Shown: in pieces, positions 6,802-14,554 of the stretch
How positions within the stretch are numbered: the first letter of the stretch is position 1
Layout of the letters: each line of letters opens with the position of its first letter
From: Gemmatimonadota bacterium
GTDB lineage: Bacteria > Gemmatimonadota > Gemmatimonadetes > Gemmatimonadales > GWC2-71-9
Assembly: GCA_017889745.1 (NCBI GenBank)
Contig: JAGGAG010000034.1
Coordinates: 1-17,720, forward strand
Direction of reading: 5' to 3'
Length of the DNA stretch: 17,720 nt
Translations under genes and position numbers: made by a program
The notes under the pieces: generated by a model
What the model was told of the DNA's origin: nothing
Databases searched by the model: none
What the model saw: the letters and a program-made list of their open reading frames with translations, nothing else

Positions 6802-8700
6802 ATGTCTCTGCTCTCCGGTATCCACGGTCCGGCCGATCTCAAGCGCCTGCGACGCGACCAGCTTCCCGAGCTGGCCGCGGAGATCCGCGAGCGACTCATC
6901 GAGTGCTGCTCGCAGACCGGGGGCCACATCGGCGCCAGCCTTGGCGTCGTCGAGCTCACCATCGCGTTGCTGTATGAGTTCGATTCGCCCACCGACAAGA
7001 TCCTCTGGGACGTCGGGCATCAGGCGTACGCGTGGAAGCTGCTGACGGGCCGCAATGACGGCTTCCCGACGCTCCGCCAGACGGAAGGCGTCTCGGGCTT
7101 CCTCAAGCGCAGCGAGAGCGAGCACGACCAGTTCGGGGCCGGCCACGCCGGCACGGCCATGTCGGCCGCGCTGGGCATGGCCACGGCCCGCGACCTCCGG
7201 CGCCAGCACCACAAGGTGGTCGCGGTGGTGGGCGACGGGGCCCTGACGTGCGGCCTGTCGTACGAGGGCATGAACAACGCCGGCCACTCCGATCGCGACA
7301 TCATGCTGATCGTGAACGACAACGGCATGTCCATTTCCCCCAATGTGGGCGCGATCAACAAGACACTCGGCGCCATCGTCGCCGATCCGCGCACCAACCG
7401 GCTGCGCGAGAAGATCAAGCACATGACCTTCGCCCTCGGCGGCGTGTTCGGCCAGGGGGTAGTCGACTTCGCCAGGAACGTCGAGGAAAGCGTCAAGAAC
7501 CTCTTTTCGGCGGGCATGCTGTTCGAGGAGCTCGGCTTCCGGTACTTCGGCCCGATCGACGGCCACGACCTGGAGAAGCTGTGCGACACCCTCGCCATGG
7601 TCCGGTCCATGACCGGGCCGCGCGTGGTGCACGTGCTCACCGAGAAGGGCAAGGGCTTCGGCTTTGCCGAATCGAACCGGGAAAAGTGGCACGGCCTGGC
7701 GGCGTACGATCCGGTCACCGGTGAGCCGCGCAAGAAGGCGAGCGGGCCGCCGACCTGGACACAGGTGTTCGGCGAGGCGCTCACGGTGCTGGCCGGGGAG
7801 GACGCGGACCTCGTCGCCATCACCGCCGCCATGCCATCGGGCACCGGCACGGGGATCTTCCAGAAGAAGTGGCCCGAGCGGTTCTTCGACGTGGGAATCG
7901 CCGAAGGCCATGCCGTGACGTTTGCCGGTGGCCTCGCCACTCAGGGCATCAAGCCGGTGTGTGCCATTTACAGCACGTTCCTCCAGCGCGCGTACGACAA
8001 CGTCATTCACGACATCGCGGTGCAGCACCTGCCCGTGATCTTCTGCATGGATCGCGCGGGACTGGTGGGCGAGGACGGCCAGACGCACATGGGCCTGTAC
8101 GACATCGCATACATGCTTGCGGTGCCGGGCATGACGGTTACCGCACCCAAGGACGGCGACGAGCTCGTTGGCCTGCTGCGCACGGCGCTCGCGCACACCG
8201 ACGGGCCCTTCTGCACCCGCTACCCGCGCGACAAGGTCCCGGTCGAGCCACGTCCCGCGGGCGAGGTGCCGGCGGTGCCCTACGGCACCTGGGAATCGCT
8301 GCGCGAGGGCCGCGATCTCGCCATCCTGGCCGTCGGCACGATGGTGCAGCCGGCTCTGCAGGCGGCCGAGCGCCTCGCGGCCACCGGCATCGACGCCGCG
8401 GTCGTGAACTGTCGCTTCCTCAAGCCCCTCGATTCCGTCATGCTGGAGGCGATAGCCCGGGAACACCGGACCATCGTCACCGTCGAGGAGGGTACCGTGG
8501 TCAACGGTTTCGGCGCCTACCTCGCCGAGCTGCTGCAGACCACCCGGCCCGAAGTGCGCGTCGTCGCCCTTGGGGTGCCCGACCAGCTGGTGGAGCAGGC
8601 ACCGAGGGCCGACCAGCTCGCGGGGTTCGGCCTCACGGCCGACGGGATCGCCCGTCGCATCTCCGCGCTGGTGCGCGAGGAGAGCCTGGAAACGCGATGA
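6802..8700 (+). CDS. dxs: 1-deoxy-D-xylulose-5-phosphate synthase
   Basis: DXS joins pyruvate and glyceraldehyde-3-phosphate using thiamine diphosphate, the entry step of the MEP isoprenoid pathway; it lies next to ispA, which uses the pathway's products. The 632 residues are full length. Seen are GGHIGASLGVVELT (active-site His), the ThDP motif running from GDGALTCGLSYEGMNNAG to NDNGMSISPN, and the catalytic Glu in DVGIAEGHAVTFAGGLA. MDRAGLVGEDGQTHMGLYD and a complete transketolase C-terminal domain (TIVTVEEGTVVNGFG) follow. The ATG at 6802 has GAGGA eleven bases upstream and lies three bases after the ispA stop. The 3' end overlaps nadK as ATGA. Confidence 0.98.
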   Translation: MSLLSGIHGPADLKRLRRDQLPELAAEIRERLIECCSQTGGHIGASLGVVELTIALLYEFDSPTDKILWDVGHQAYAWKLLTGRNDGFPTLRQTEGVSGFLKRSESEHDQFGAGHAGTAMSAALGMATARDLRRQHHKVVAVVGDGALTCGLSYEGMNNAGHSDRDIMLIVNDNGMSISPNVGAINKTLGAIVADPRTNRLREKIKHMTFALGGVFGQGVVDFARNVEESVKNLFSAGMLFEELGFRYFGPIDGHDLEKLCDTLAMVRSMTGPRVVHVLTEKGKGFGFAESNREKWHGLAAYDPVTGEPRKKASGPPTWTQVFGEALTVLAGEDADLVAITAAMPSGTGTGIFQKKWPERFFDVGIAEGHAVTFAGGLATQGIKPVCAIYSTFLQRAYDNVIHDIAVQHLPVIFCMDRAGLVGEDGQTHMGLYDIAYMLAVPGMTVTAPKDGDELVGLLRTALAHTDGPFCTRYPRDKVPVEPRPAGEVPAVPYGTWESLREGRDLAILAVGTMVQPALQAAERLAATGIDAAVVNCRFLKPLDSVMLEAIAREHRTIVTVEEGTVVNGFGAYLAELLQTTRPEVRVVALGVPDQLVEQAPRADQLAGFGLTADGIARRISALVREESLETR

Positions 8701-9566
8701 ACATCGGCGTCGTCGGGAACCCGCGGTACGCGGACCTGGCGGCGGTCCTGCGCGATCTGGTCAGCCTGGCGCCGAAGCTCGGCGTCAGGCTGTTCAGCGA
8801 ACCCCGCCTCGAACCCTTCTGGGACCGCCCCGTCCCCTACCTTGAAACGGCACGGCTCGACGCGCTCATCACCTTCGGTGGCGATGGGACGCTGCTGCGT
8901 GGTGCCCGGCTCCTCCAGGGGCAGGAAGTTCCCGTCCTCGGCGTCAACCTCGGGCGCGTCGGGTTCCTGACGGGCGTTCAGCGCACCGAGCTTGGGCGCG
9001 CGGTGGAAGCGCTCGTGCGCCAGGACTACCACCTCGAGCGGCGCCTCACGCTGACCGCAACCGTGACGCTCGCCGATGGCACGCTGGTTTGCACCCAGCG
9101 CGCGCTCAACGACGTGGTGGTGCACAAGGGCGGTGTTGCCCGCGTCGTCAGTGTCAACGTGATGGTCGATGGTGAAAGTGTTGGTCCATTCAGCGCCGAC
9201 GGCATCATCATGGCCACGCCGACAGGGTCCACCGCCTACTCGCTCAGTGCCGGCGGGCCGATCCTGCTGCCCGGGCTCGAGGCCATCTGCATCACGCCGG
9301 TCTGCGCACATACCATGACGGTGCGGCCCCTCGTGGCATCAGCCACCAGCGTCATTGCCGTGGAGCCGATGCCGGGATGGGCCGAGGACATGTTGGTGTC
9401 GTTCGACGGCCAGACCGGGATCACGCTGGCCGAGGGCGCGCGTGTCGAGGTGCAGCGCTGCGACACCGCGGTGTGCCTGGTGCGGCTCGACCGCCTCGGC
9501 TACTTCTCCCTGCTGCGCGACAAGCTGCACTGGGGCGACCTGTCCGAGCGCGAGATCGAGCGATGA
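8697..9566 (+). CDS. nadK: NAD kinase
   Basis: NadK phosphorylates NAD to NADP in the cytosol. The frame is open far into dxs, but the family sequence begins at the ATG at 8697 (MNIGVVGNPRY), which overlaps the dxs stop as ATGA. The product is 289 residues, normal for the family. Diagnostic motifs are FGGDGTLLRGARLL (GGDG at 61-64), the LGVNLGRVGFLT strand, the NDVVVHKGG loop and FSADGIIMATPTGSTAYSLS, which binds NAD and shapes the active site. The DXS reductoisomerase step and FolD both use NADP, but the shared operon need not mean shared regulation. Its stop overlaps the recN start (ATGA, 9563-9566). Confidence 0.96.
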   Translation: MNIGVVGNPRYADLAAVLRDLVSLAPKLGVRLFSEPRLEPFWDRPVPYLETARLDALITFGGDGTLLRGARLLQGQEVPVLGVNLGRVGFLTGVQRTELGRAVEALVRQDYHLERRLTLTATVTLADGTLVCTQRALNDVVVHKGGVARVVSVNVMVDGESVGPFSADGIIMATPTGSTAYSLSAGGPILLPGLEAICITPVCAHTMTVRPLVASATSVIAVEPMPGWAEDMLVSFDGQTGITLAEGARVEVQRCDTAVCLVRLDRLGYFSLLRDKLHWGDLSEREIER

Positions 9567-11233
9567 TCGCCGAGCTCCGGGTGCGCGACCTCGCCACCAT
9601 CGCGGACGTGACGCTGCAGCTCGGGCCGGGCCTGAATGTCCTGAGCGGCGAGACCGGGGCGGGGAAGTCGATGCTCGTCGATGCTCTCGCCCTTCTGCTT
9701 GGCGGGCGCGCGGAAAGCGGCCTCGTGCGACCCGGCGCGTCGCGCGCGGTGGTCGAGGGTGCTTTCGACGTTCCCGGCATGGGGCTGCGAAAGCGCGTCG
9801 AGGCGCTGGGCCTCGACCTGGATGACGGCCGCGTCGTCGTGCGGCGGGACGTGTCGACCGAGGGCCGCTCGCGCGCCTGGGTAAACGGCAGCCCGACCAC
9901 GGCGACCGTGCTCGGCGAACTCGGCGCCATCCTGGTGGACCTGCACGGCCAGCATGAAACAGAGTCGCTGCTGCGGCCGGATGCCCAGCGCGACATGCTC
10001 GACGCCTTCGCCGGCGCCGAACGGGAGCGCGCCGCGGTGGCGGAGGCGCACGCTATGGCTGAGGCCCTGCGAGCGGAAGAGACGGGACTTACGCAGCGGC
10101 GAGACGAAGTGCGCCGCCGGGCGGACTACCTCCGACATGTCGTGTCCGAAATCGACCGGGCGAAGCTCAAGCCAGGCGAGGAGGAAGCCGTTGAGCTGGA
10201 GGTGCGCCGGTTGTCCCAGGCCGGTACCCTGAGCGGCCACGCCTTGCGCATCAGCGAGGCCGCGGGTGCCGCTGACGAGGGTGCGCTCGCCGCCCTGGCC
10301 CGGGCCGACCGGGCGCTGAGCACCTTGGAGCGCGCGGACCCGACCGTCGCGCCGTGGCGCGAGTTGCTCGACGCCGCGTTCGCCAACCTGGATGAACTCG
10401 CCCGCCTGGCGACCGACTACGCGCAGGAGGTGCAGGACGACCCTGAACGGCTCGCGGACCTGGAACGGCGGCGCGACGTGTTGTACGGGCTCTTCCAGAA
10501 GCACGGGGCAGGATCGGTAGCGGTACTCGGGACGCGCGCCGCCGCCGCCGCGGAGCTCGACCTGCTCGACACGGCCGACCTCGACCTCCGGGCCCTCGCC
10601 ACCCGGCGCCAGGCCGCGGACGCGGTGCTGCATGAGGCCATCGACCAGCTTTCGTCGCGCCGCGTCGCCGCCACCGACCGCCTGGCCCGCGCCGTGAACA
10701 AGTGGCTCCCGCGCCTCGGGCTTCCCGGCGGCAAGTTCCGCGTGGCCCTCGAGCGCCTCGAGTTACCCCACGCGTTCGGGCAGGAGACGGCGGCGTTCAT
10801 GGTGCAGCTCAATGCCGGACTCGACGAGCGGCCGCTGGCAAAGGTCGCCTCGGGCGGAGAGCTCTCGCGCCTCATGCTGGCGCTCAAGGTGGTGCTGGCC
10901 CGGCAGGATCACGTGCCGACGCTGGTCTTCGACGAGGTGGACCAGGGCATCGGGGGCGAGATCGGCGTCCAGGTTGGGGAAGCGCTGGCGGAGGTGGCCG
11001 AGCGCCATCAGGTGCTCGCGATCACGCACCTGCCCCAGATCGCGGCGCGGGCCGATCATCACCTCATGGTCTCCAAGGTAGCAAAGCGAGGTGTCGCCAC
11101 CAGCGACGTGGCGGTGATTCACGGAGAGGATCGCGTGCTGGAGGTGGCGAGGATGCTGGGCGGGTCGGAGAGCGAAACGGCACGACGGCATGCGCGGGAG
11201 CTGCTCGCGCGGCGCGAAAGCGTGAAGGCGTGA
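9563..11233 (+). CDS. recN: DNA repair protein RecN
   Basis: RecN is an SMC-like cohesin-type ATPase that acts early in double-strand break repair. I start it at the ATG at 9563, which gives MIAELRVRDLATIADV, the standard N-terminus; the frame upstream lies in nadK. The product is 556 residues, as expected. Walker A GETGAGKS is at 29-36. A long charged coiled coil follows (about 155-345, e.g. RRADYLRHVVSEIDRAKL). The ABC signature is ASGGELSRLMLALK (about 429), and Walker B is LVFDEVDQGIGGEIG (about 453). The His-loop region is VLAITHLPQIAARADHH. The C-terminus ends in ARMLGGSESETARRHARELL, a RecN hallmark. Complete, with no sign of damage. Confidence 0.97.
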   Translation: MIAELRVRDLATIADVTLQLGPGLNVLSGETGAGKSMLVDALALLLGGRAESGLVRPGASRAVVEGAFDVPGMGLRKRVEALGLDLDDGRVVVRRDVSTEGRSRAWVNGSPTTATVLGELGAILVDLHGQHETESLLRPDAQRDMLDAFAGAERERAAVAEAHAMAEALRAEETGLTQRRDEVRRRADYLRHVVSEIDRAKLKPGEEEAVELEVRRLSQAGTLSGHALRISEAAGAADEGALAALARADRALSTLERADPTVAPWRELLDAAFANLDELARLATDYAQEVQDDPERLADLERRRDVLYGLFQKHGAGSVAVLGTRAAAAAELDLLDTADLDLRALATRRQAADAVLHEAIDQLSSRRVAATDRLARAVNKWLPRLGLPGGKFRVALERLELPHAFGQETAAFMVQLNAGLDERPLAKVASGGELSRLMLALKVVLARQDHVPTLVFDEVDQGIGGEIGVQVGEALAEVAERHQVLAITHLPQIAARADHHLMVSKVAKRGVATSDVAVIHGEDRVLEVARMLGGSESETARRHARELLARRESVKA

Positions 11234-11235
11234 TC

Positions 11236-11631
11236 GTGACGGAACCGGATGAGAAGACGCGACTCGACAAGTGGCTCTGGGCGGCGCGCTTCTTCAAGAC
11301 GCGTGCGCTCGCCGCGGACGCCGTCGAAAGCGGCAAGGTCGAGGTCAATGACGACCGGCCGAAGCGGGGACGGGCCGTGCACGTCGGCGATCGCCTGATG
11401 ATCCGACTGGGCCCCTACGAGCATCATGTTGTGGTGCGCGGCCTGTCCGCGCGACGGGGGCCTGCGGCGGTGGCGAAGGACCTGTATGAGGAGACGCCCG
11501 ACAGCCTGGTGGCGCGAGAGCGCCTGGCGCAACGCCTGCGAAGCGCGCCGCCGCCCGTGTTCTACGAGGGCGGTCGTCCCACCAAGCGGGATCGCCGGGC
11601 GATACAGCGGCTCAGGGACGGCAACGGCTAG
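11236..11631 (+). CDS. hslR: S4-domain RNA-binding protein, Hsp15 family
   Basis: Hsp15 (HslR) binds 50S subunits that still carry a nascent chain and peptidyl-tRNA, helping to recycle stalled ribosomes. The 131 residues match the family length. The S4 domain opens with TRLDKWLWAARFFKTRALA and continues through SGKVEVNDDRPKRGRAVHVGD. The family-specific tail AKDLYEETPDSLVARERLAQ and basic C-terminus RPTKRDRRAIQRLR follow. I chose the GTG at 11236 because GAAGG (11224-11228) is seven bases before it. A GTG at 11230, overlapping the recN stop as GTGA, is the alternative and adds two residues. It is the last gene of the plus-strand series; only 12 bases separate its stop from the convergent barrel gene, and I see no T-run terminator there. 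Confidence 0.9.
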   Translation: MTEPDEKTRLDKWLWAARFFKTRALAADAVESGKVEVNDDRPKRGRAVHVGDRLMIRLGPYEHHVVVRGLSARRGPAAVAKDLYEETPDSLVARERLAQRLRSAPPPVFYEGGRPTKRDRRAIQRLRDGNG

Positions 11632-11643
11632 CCCGCAGCACCC

Positions 11644-13203
11644 CTACCAGATCTTCGCGTAGACCCGGGCGAAGAACACGATCGCCGACCACTTGGTGGT
11701 GATGCCCCCCGATGAGGCGACAGTGGTTTGCCAGCGCCAGCCGGCGTCGAGTGGCACACCGCTGGTGCCGTCCGCGCGCTGACCCGACGATGAGTATGTG
11801 AACCCGATCGACAGGAGCAGGCGCGAGGCGCCGGTTCCCTGGCCCAGTACGGAGGCCGGCACGCCGGATACCGAATCGGCCGCGGTGGCGTACTCCACCT
11901 GATCGTCACCCTGATCGAGCCACACCGCCGATCCCACGACTCCGAATGCTCGTGCCAATCGGTAGAACGGCGCGATGCCGATCTGGAACTGGTCGCCCGG
12001 GTTCACGGTCACGTCGGCGGTGGCACTGGCCGGCACAAATGCGGAACCGGGGGCCGCAACCCTGCGCGTGAAGTTGCCCGAGAGTTGCAGCAGGTAAGAG
12101 GCGCTGAGCCGGGCGCCGAATGCCCCGCGGCCAAGGTCGAACGCCGCGCCCATGGCGACGGCCGGGGTGCCGGCGCCCAGTGACACGCCGAAGGGGTCCG
12201 TCGGGAGTGCCACCGCCCCGGTGGGCAGCCGGACCGTGGCGGTGGCGGCGACGCGCAGGCCGCGCGCGGCATCGGCGTTCCAGTGGTCCACAAAGGTGTA
12301 GACCGCCCCGACATCTACGTCGCCGATGCCGGTGCGCCTGCTGCTGCTGAGTGACGAGTACCCGATCGCTCCGCTTGGCGAGGTGGCGTAGTTATAGACG
12401 TCGGTGGCCTCCGCAGGATCGGTGGGCAGCGGCAGCGCCGCCGTAAAGCCGGCAACGCCGAGCCCGTCGAGCGCCTGCTGTATTGAGACCACCTGTCCGC
12501 TCAGGGTCTGGCCGGCGCTGCTCGAGGCAAGAGGCAGGAACGGCGACGCGCTGCCGGCGGTGGCGATCAGGGCGCTGAGGCTGTCCGAGAGGGCCAGACC
12601 GGAGGCCAGGGTCTGGAGCGCGAGCGCCCTCGTCACCGGGTCGCCGTCGTACGCGCCTGCGGTAATGCGCTCCTGGAGCCCGGCCAGCGAACTGTTGAAC
12701 TGGTTGAAGAACGCATCCGCGACCGACGCACCCGCTGCATTCCCGAGCGCGGGGTCGGCGAGGTTGACACCAGCACTGGATGTGGCGGTATCAATGGAAA
12801 CCGACTGGCGCCACCATGTGCTGACGAAGGGAAGCCGCCCGAAGATCGAGAGCCCCTTGGTGATGCCGATACCCAGGGTAAACGCGCCGGTGCCGCTCGA
12901 TACCTGGGCCGTGCCGACGGACGCGCCGAGGTTGAGCTTGTAGCCGGGCTGATCCAGCAGCACCGCCACGCGCTGGTCCGCCTCTGCGAGCGTGGGGATC
13001 CGGTCTGCCCCGAGGCCGGGAGAGCTGAAGTCGGCCCCGAGGCTTTCGCGCGTTCCATCGTTGAAGCGCTCGTTCGCATAGGCGAACGAGCCATCGACCT
13101 CGAAGCGGAACATGCCTCGCGGAATCCCGAGCGGGGCCAGTTGGGCATGGCCCGCGGCGGGCAGCAGCAGCGTCGTGATCAGGGCGTACCAGCCGAGCCG
13201 CAA
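11644..13203 (-). CDS. Probable outer-membrane beta-barrel (porin/transporter-like) protein
   Basis: This is a 519-residue secreted protein of no family I can name firmly. I start it at the TTG whose codon is 13203-13201, because a perfect GGAGGT (13215-13210) lies six bases upstream and the result is a clean signal peptide: basic RLGWY, hydrophobic ALITTLLLPAAG, then AHA-type cleavage before QLAPLG (about residue 20). A longer in-frame TTG at 13227 would put Cys/Lys residues ahead of it and lacks a site. Alternating beta strands such as FRFEVDGSFAYA, LRVAATATVRLPTG and ARLSASYLLQL, with TGIGDVDVGAVYTF, recall outer-membrane transporters of the phenol-degradation MetA type. The barrel ends in WSAIVFFARVYAKIW, with a terminal Trp where Phe is usual. 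Residues about 145-270 form a helical Ala/Ser/Leu-rich insertion. Substrate unknown. Confidence 0.8.
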   Translation of the reverse strand: MRLGWYALITTLLLPAAGHAQLAPLGIPRGMFRFEVDGSFAYANERFNDGTRESLGADFSSPGLGADRIPTLAEADQRVAVLLDQPGYKLNLGASVGTAQVSSGTGAFTLGIGITKGLSIFGRLPFVSTWWRQSVSIDTATSSAGVNLADPALGNAAGASVADAFFNQFNSSLAGLQERITAGAYDGDPVTRALALQTLASGLALSDSLSALIATAGSASPFLPLASSSAGQTLSGQVVSIQQALDGLGVAGFTAALPLPTDPAEATDVYNYATSPSGAIGYSSLSSSRRTGIGDVDVGAVYTFVDHWNADAARGLRVAATATVRLPTGAVALPTDPFGVSLGAGTPAVAMGAAFDLGRGAFGARLSASYLLQLSGNFTRRVAAPGSAFVPASATADVTVNPGDQFQIGIAPFYRLARAFGVVGSAVWLDQGDDQVEYATAADSVSGVPASVLGQGTGASRLLLSIGFTYSSSGQRADGTSGVPLDAGWRWQTTVASSGGITTKWSAIVFFARVYAKIW

Positions 13204-13209
13204 CGGTTT

Positions 13210-13215
13210 ACCTCC
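13210..13215 (-). promoter_or_regulatory. Shine-Dalgarno that fixes the TTG start of the barrel gene
   Basis: The minus strand reads GGAGGT here, six bases before the TTG at 13203. No ATG or GTG in the frame has a comparable site, so this decides the start. It lies in the 28-bp gap between the divergent barrel gene and galK. Confidence 0.75.
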
Positions 13216-13231
13216 GCATGGGCACAACGGG

Positions 13232-14374
13232 ATGGCGGAACAGGGGTTGAGACAAGCCGGGAAAGCGCTCTTTCACGAGGCGTTCGGCGCCGCACCGGCA
13301 CTCGCCGCATCGGCACCGGGGCGCGTCAACCTGCTGGGCGAGCACACCGATTATAACGGGGGGCCCGTCCTGCCGATCGCACTCGACCGGCGGACGGTGG
13401 TGCATGCAGGCCGCGCCAGCGGCTTCCGATTCGCGTCCCGCTTCGAGCCTGGTGCCGTCGAGCGGCGGATCGACGAGGGCCCGCGGGGCCATTGGTCGGA
13501 CTACGTCATCGGCGTGGTGCGCGAACTGGTGGCGGCGGGCTGCGCGATCCCAGGCGTTGAACTCGCCGTCGCGAGCTCGGTCCCGGCCGGGGCAGGGCTT
13601 TCGTCCTCCGCGGCCCTGACCGTCAGTTGTGCCGCCGCTCTCGCGAGGCTTGCGGGCCACCGCCTGTCCCCGGTGGAGCTGGTCGACGTGGCGTGGCGTG
13701 CGGAAGCGGACTACGTCGGCGTCCGGTGCGGGCGCATGGACCAGACCGCCGCAGTGTTCGGGCGGCCCGGCAAAGCCCTGGAGTTCGAGACGGGAACCGG
13801 GCAAAGACGGCTGGTTCCGTTCACCGGTTCAGTTCACCTGCTCGACAGCGGGCTCCGCCACGTCCTGGTGGCCGGCGAGTACGAGCACCGCAGGGTGGAG
13901 TGCGAAGAGGCCCTGCGGAGGTGCCGCCGGGCCATGCCCGAGCTGGCCTCGCTTGCCGACGTGCCGGCCGGGGCGCTCCCGCGGCTGGGCCGATTCCTGC
14001 CGCGCACGCTCGCCCGCCGGGTTCGGCACGTGGTGACGGAGACCGCGCGGGTGCGCGAGGGGGTCGACGCGCTGCAGCGCGGCCGCCGGGCCCGCTTCGG
14101 CGAATTGCTCTTTGCCGGCCATCGCTCCCTGAAGCGGGACTTCGAGTCATCGTGCGACGAGGCTGACGCGATTGTGGCGCTGGCCCGGAAAGCAGGTGCG
14201 ACGGGGGCGCGGCTGACCGGCGCAGGGTGGGGCGGGGTGGTGATCATCCTCGCCCCGGAGCGATCAGCTGAGGCCATCGTGCGGCAGATCCAGGCCGGGT
14301 TCGCGAGGCAGTACGGTCGCGTGCCGCAAGCGTGGCGGAGCCGGGCCAGCGGCGGTGCGAGGATCGAGGGATGA
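13232..14374 (+). CDS. galK: Galactokinase
   Basis: GalK phosphorylates galactose at C1 with ATP, the first committed step of the Leloir pathway. The 380 residues equal the usual length. The galactokinase signature APGRVNLLGEHTDYNGG is at about 28-44. The GHMP ATP-binding motif is PAGAGLSSSAALTVSCAAAL (about 119), and the catalytic Asp lies in GRMDQTAAVFG (about 169). The third motif is LTGAGWGGVVIIL near the C-terminus. I chose the ATG at 13232, which has only a weak upstream site (ACGGG); open frame further upstream overlaps the divergent barrel gene. No other Leloir genes are in the window, but glgX lies 2.3 kb downstream. Its promoter must lie within the 5' end of the barrel gene; I could not pick one. 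Confidence 0.95.
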   Translation: MAEQGLRQAGKALFHEAFGAAPALAASAPGRVNLLGEHTDYNGGPVLPIALDRRTVVHAGRASGFRFASRFEPGAVERRIDEGPRGHWSDYVIGVVRELVAAGCAIPGVELAVASSVPAGAGLSSSAALTVSCAAALARLAGHRLSPVELVDVAWRAEADYVGVRCGRMDQTAAVFGRPGKALEFETGTGQRRLVPFTGSVHLLDSGLRHVLVAGEYEHRRVECEEALRRCRRAMPELASLADVPAGALPRLGRFLPRTLARRVRHVVTETARVREGVDALQRGRRARFGELLFAGHRSLKRDFESSCDEADAIVALARKAGATGARLTGAGWGGVVIILAPERSAEAIVRQIQAGFARQYGRVPQAWRSRASGGARIEG

Positions 14375-14403
14375 CGCGGGGAGTGTAGGTTACAGGTGTG
14401 TGG

Positions 14404-14489
14404 GCCCGGATGGCGAAACTGGTAGACGTAGCGGACTTAAAATCCGTTGAGGAGCAATCCTCGTGCAGGTTCGAGTCCTGCTCCGGGCA
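14404..14489 (+). tRNA. tRNA-Leu (anticodon UAA)
   Basis: The 86 bases fold as a class II tRNA. The acceptor stem is GCCCGGA (14404-14410) with TCCGGGC (14482-14488), then discriminator A. The D-loop contains AACTGGTAGA. The anticodon stem GCGGA/TCCGT carries loop CTTAAAA, giving anticodon TAA. A long variable arm (GAGG...CCTC) is typical of leucine tRNA, and the T-arm is GCAGG-TTCGAGT-CCTGC. CCA is not encoded; the next bases are CTC. It lies 29 bp after galK and just before the ars cassette. I see no copy of its 3' end downstream and no integrase, so it is not shown to be an attachment site. Confidence 0.97.
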
Positions 14490-14519
14490 CTCGGTGGCAG
14501 TAGCGGGAATTCAGCACCC

Positions 14520-14549
14520 TTGACATATCAACCACGGTTGATGTATTCT
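14520..14549 (+). promoter_or_regulatory. Sigma-70-type promoter of arsR
   Basis: A perfect -35 TTGACA (14520-14525) is followed after 18 bases by TATTCT (14544-14549), a good -10. It stands out in otherwise GC-rich DNA. The start point predicted about seven bases downstream falls at or within a base or two of the arsR ATG (14555), implying a leaderless or nearly leaderless mRNA. The spacer holds the ArsR operator. Confidence 0.85.
14527..14542 (+). promoter_or_regulatory. ArsR operator 1 (between -35 and -10)
   Basis: ATCAACC-AC-GGTTGAT is a perfect 7-2-7 palindrome that contains ATCAA-N6-TTGAT, the form known for ArsR/SmtB-family operators. It fills the promoter spacer, so bound repressor would block RNA polymerase; As(III) binding to ArsR would release it. 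A second site of the same form precedes arsM. Confidence 0.85.
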
Positions 14550-14554
14550 ATTGC

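Noticed and set aside
5764..8466. A 900-codon minus-strand open frame opposite xseB, ispA and dxs
   Set aside because: It is the mirror of three well supported genes; its His/Arg/Gly-rich translation shows no domain. Long antisense frames are expected in GC-rich coding DNA.
11632..11643. A bidirectional terminator between hslR and the barrel gene
   Set aside because: The 12-bp gap has no inverted repeat or T-run; termination must occur elsewhere or depend on Rho.
14375..14403. A promoter for tRNA-Leu in the 29 bp after galK
   Set aside because: Only a weak TAGGTT is visible at 14386-14391, with no -35 at proper spacing, so I could not support a call.
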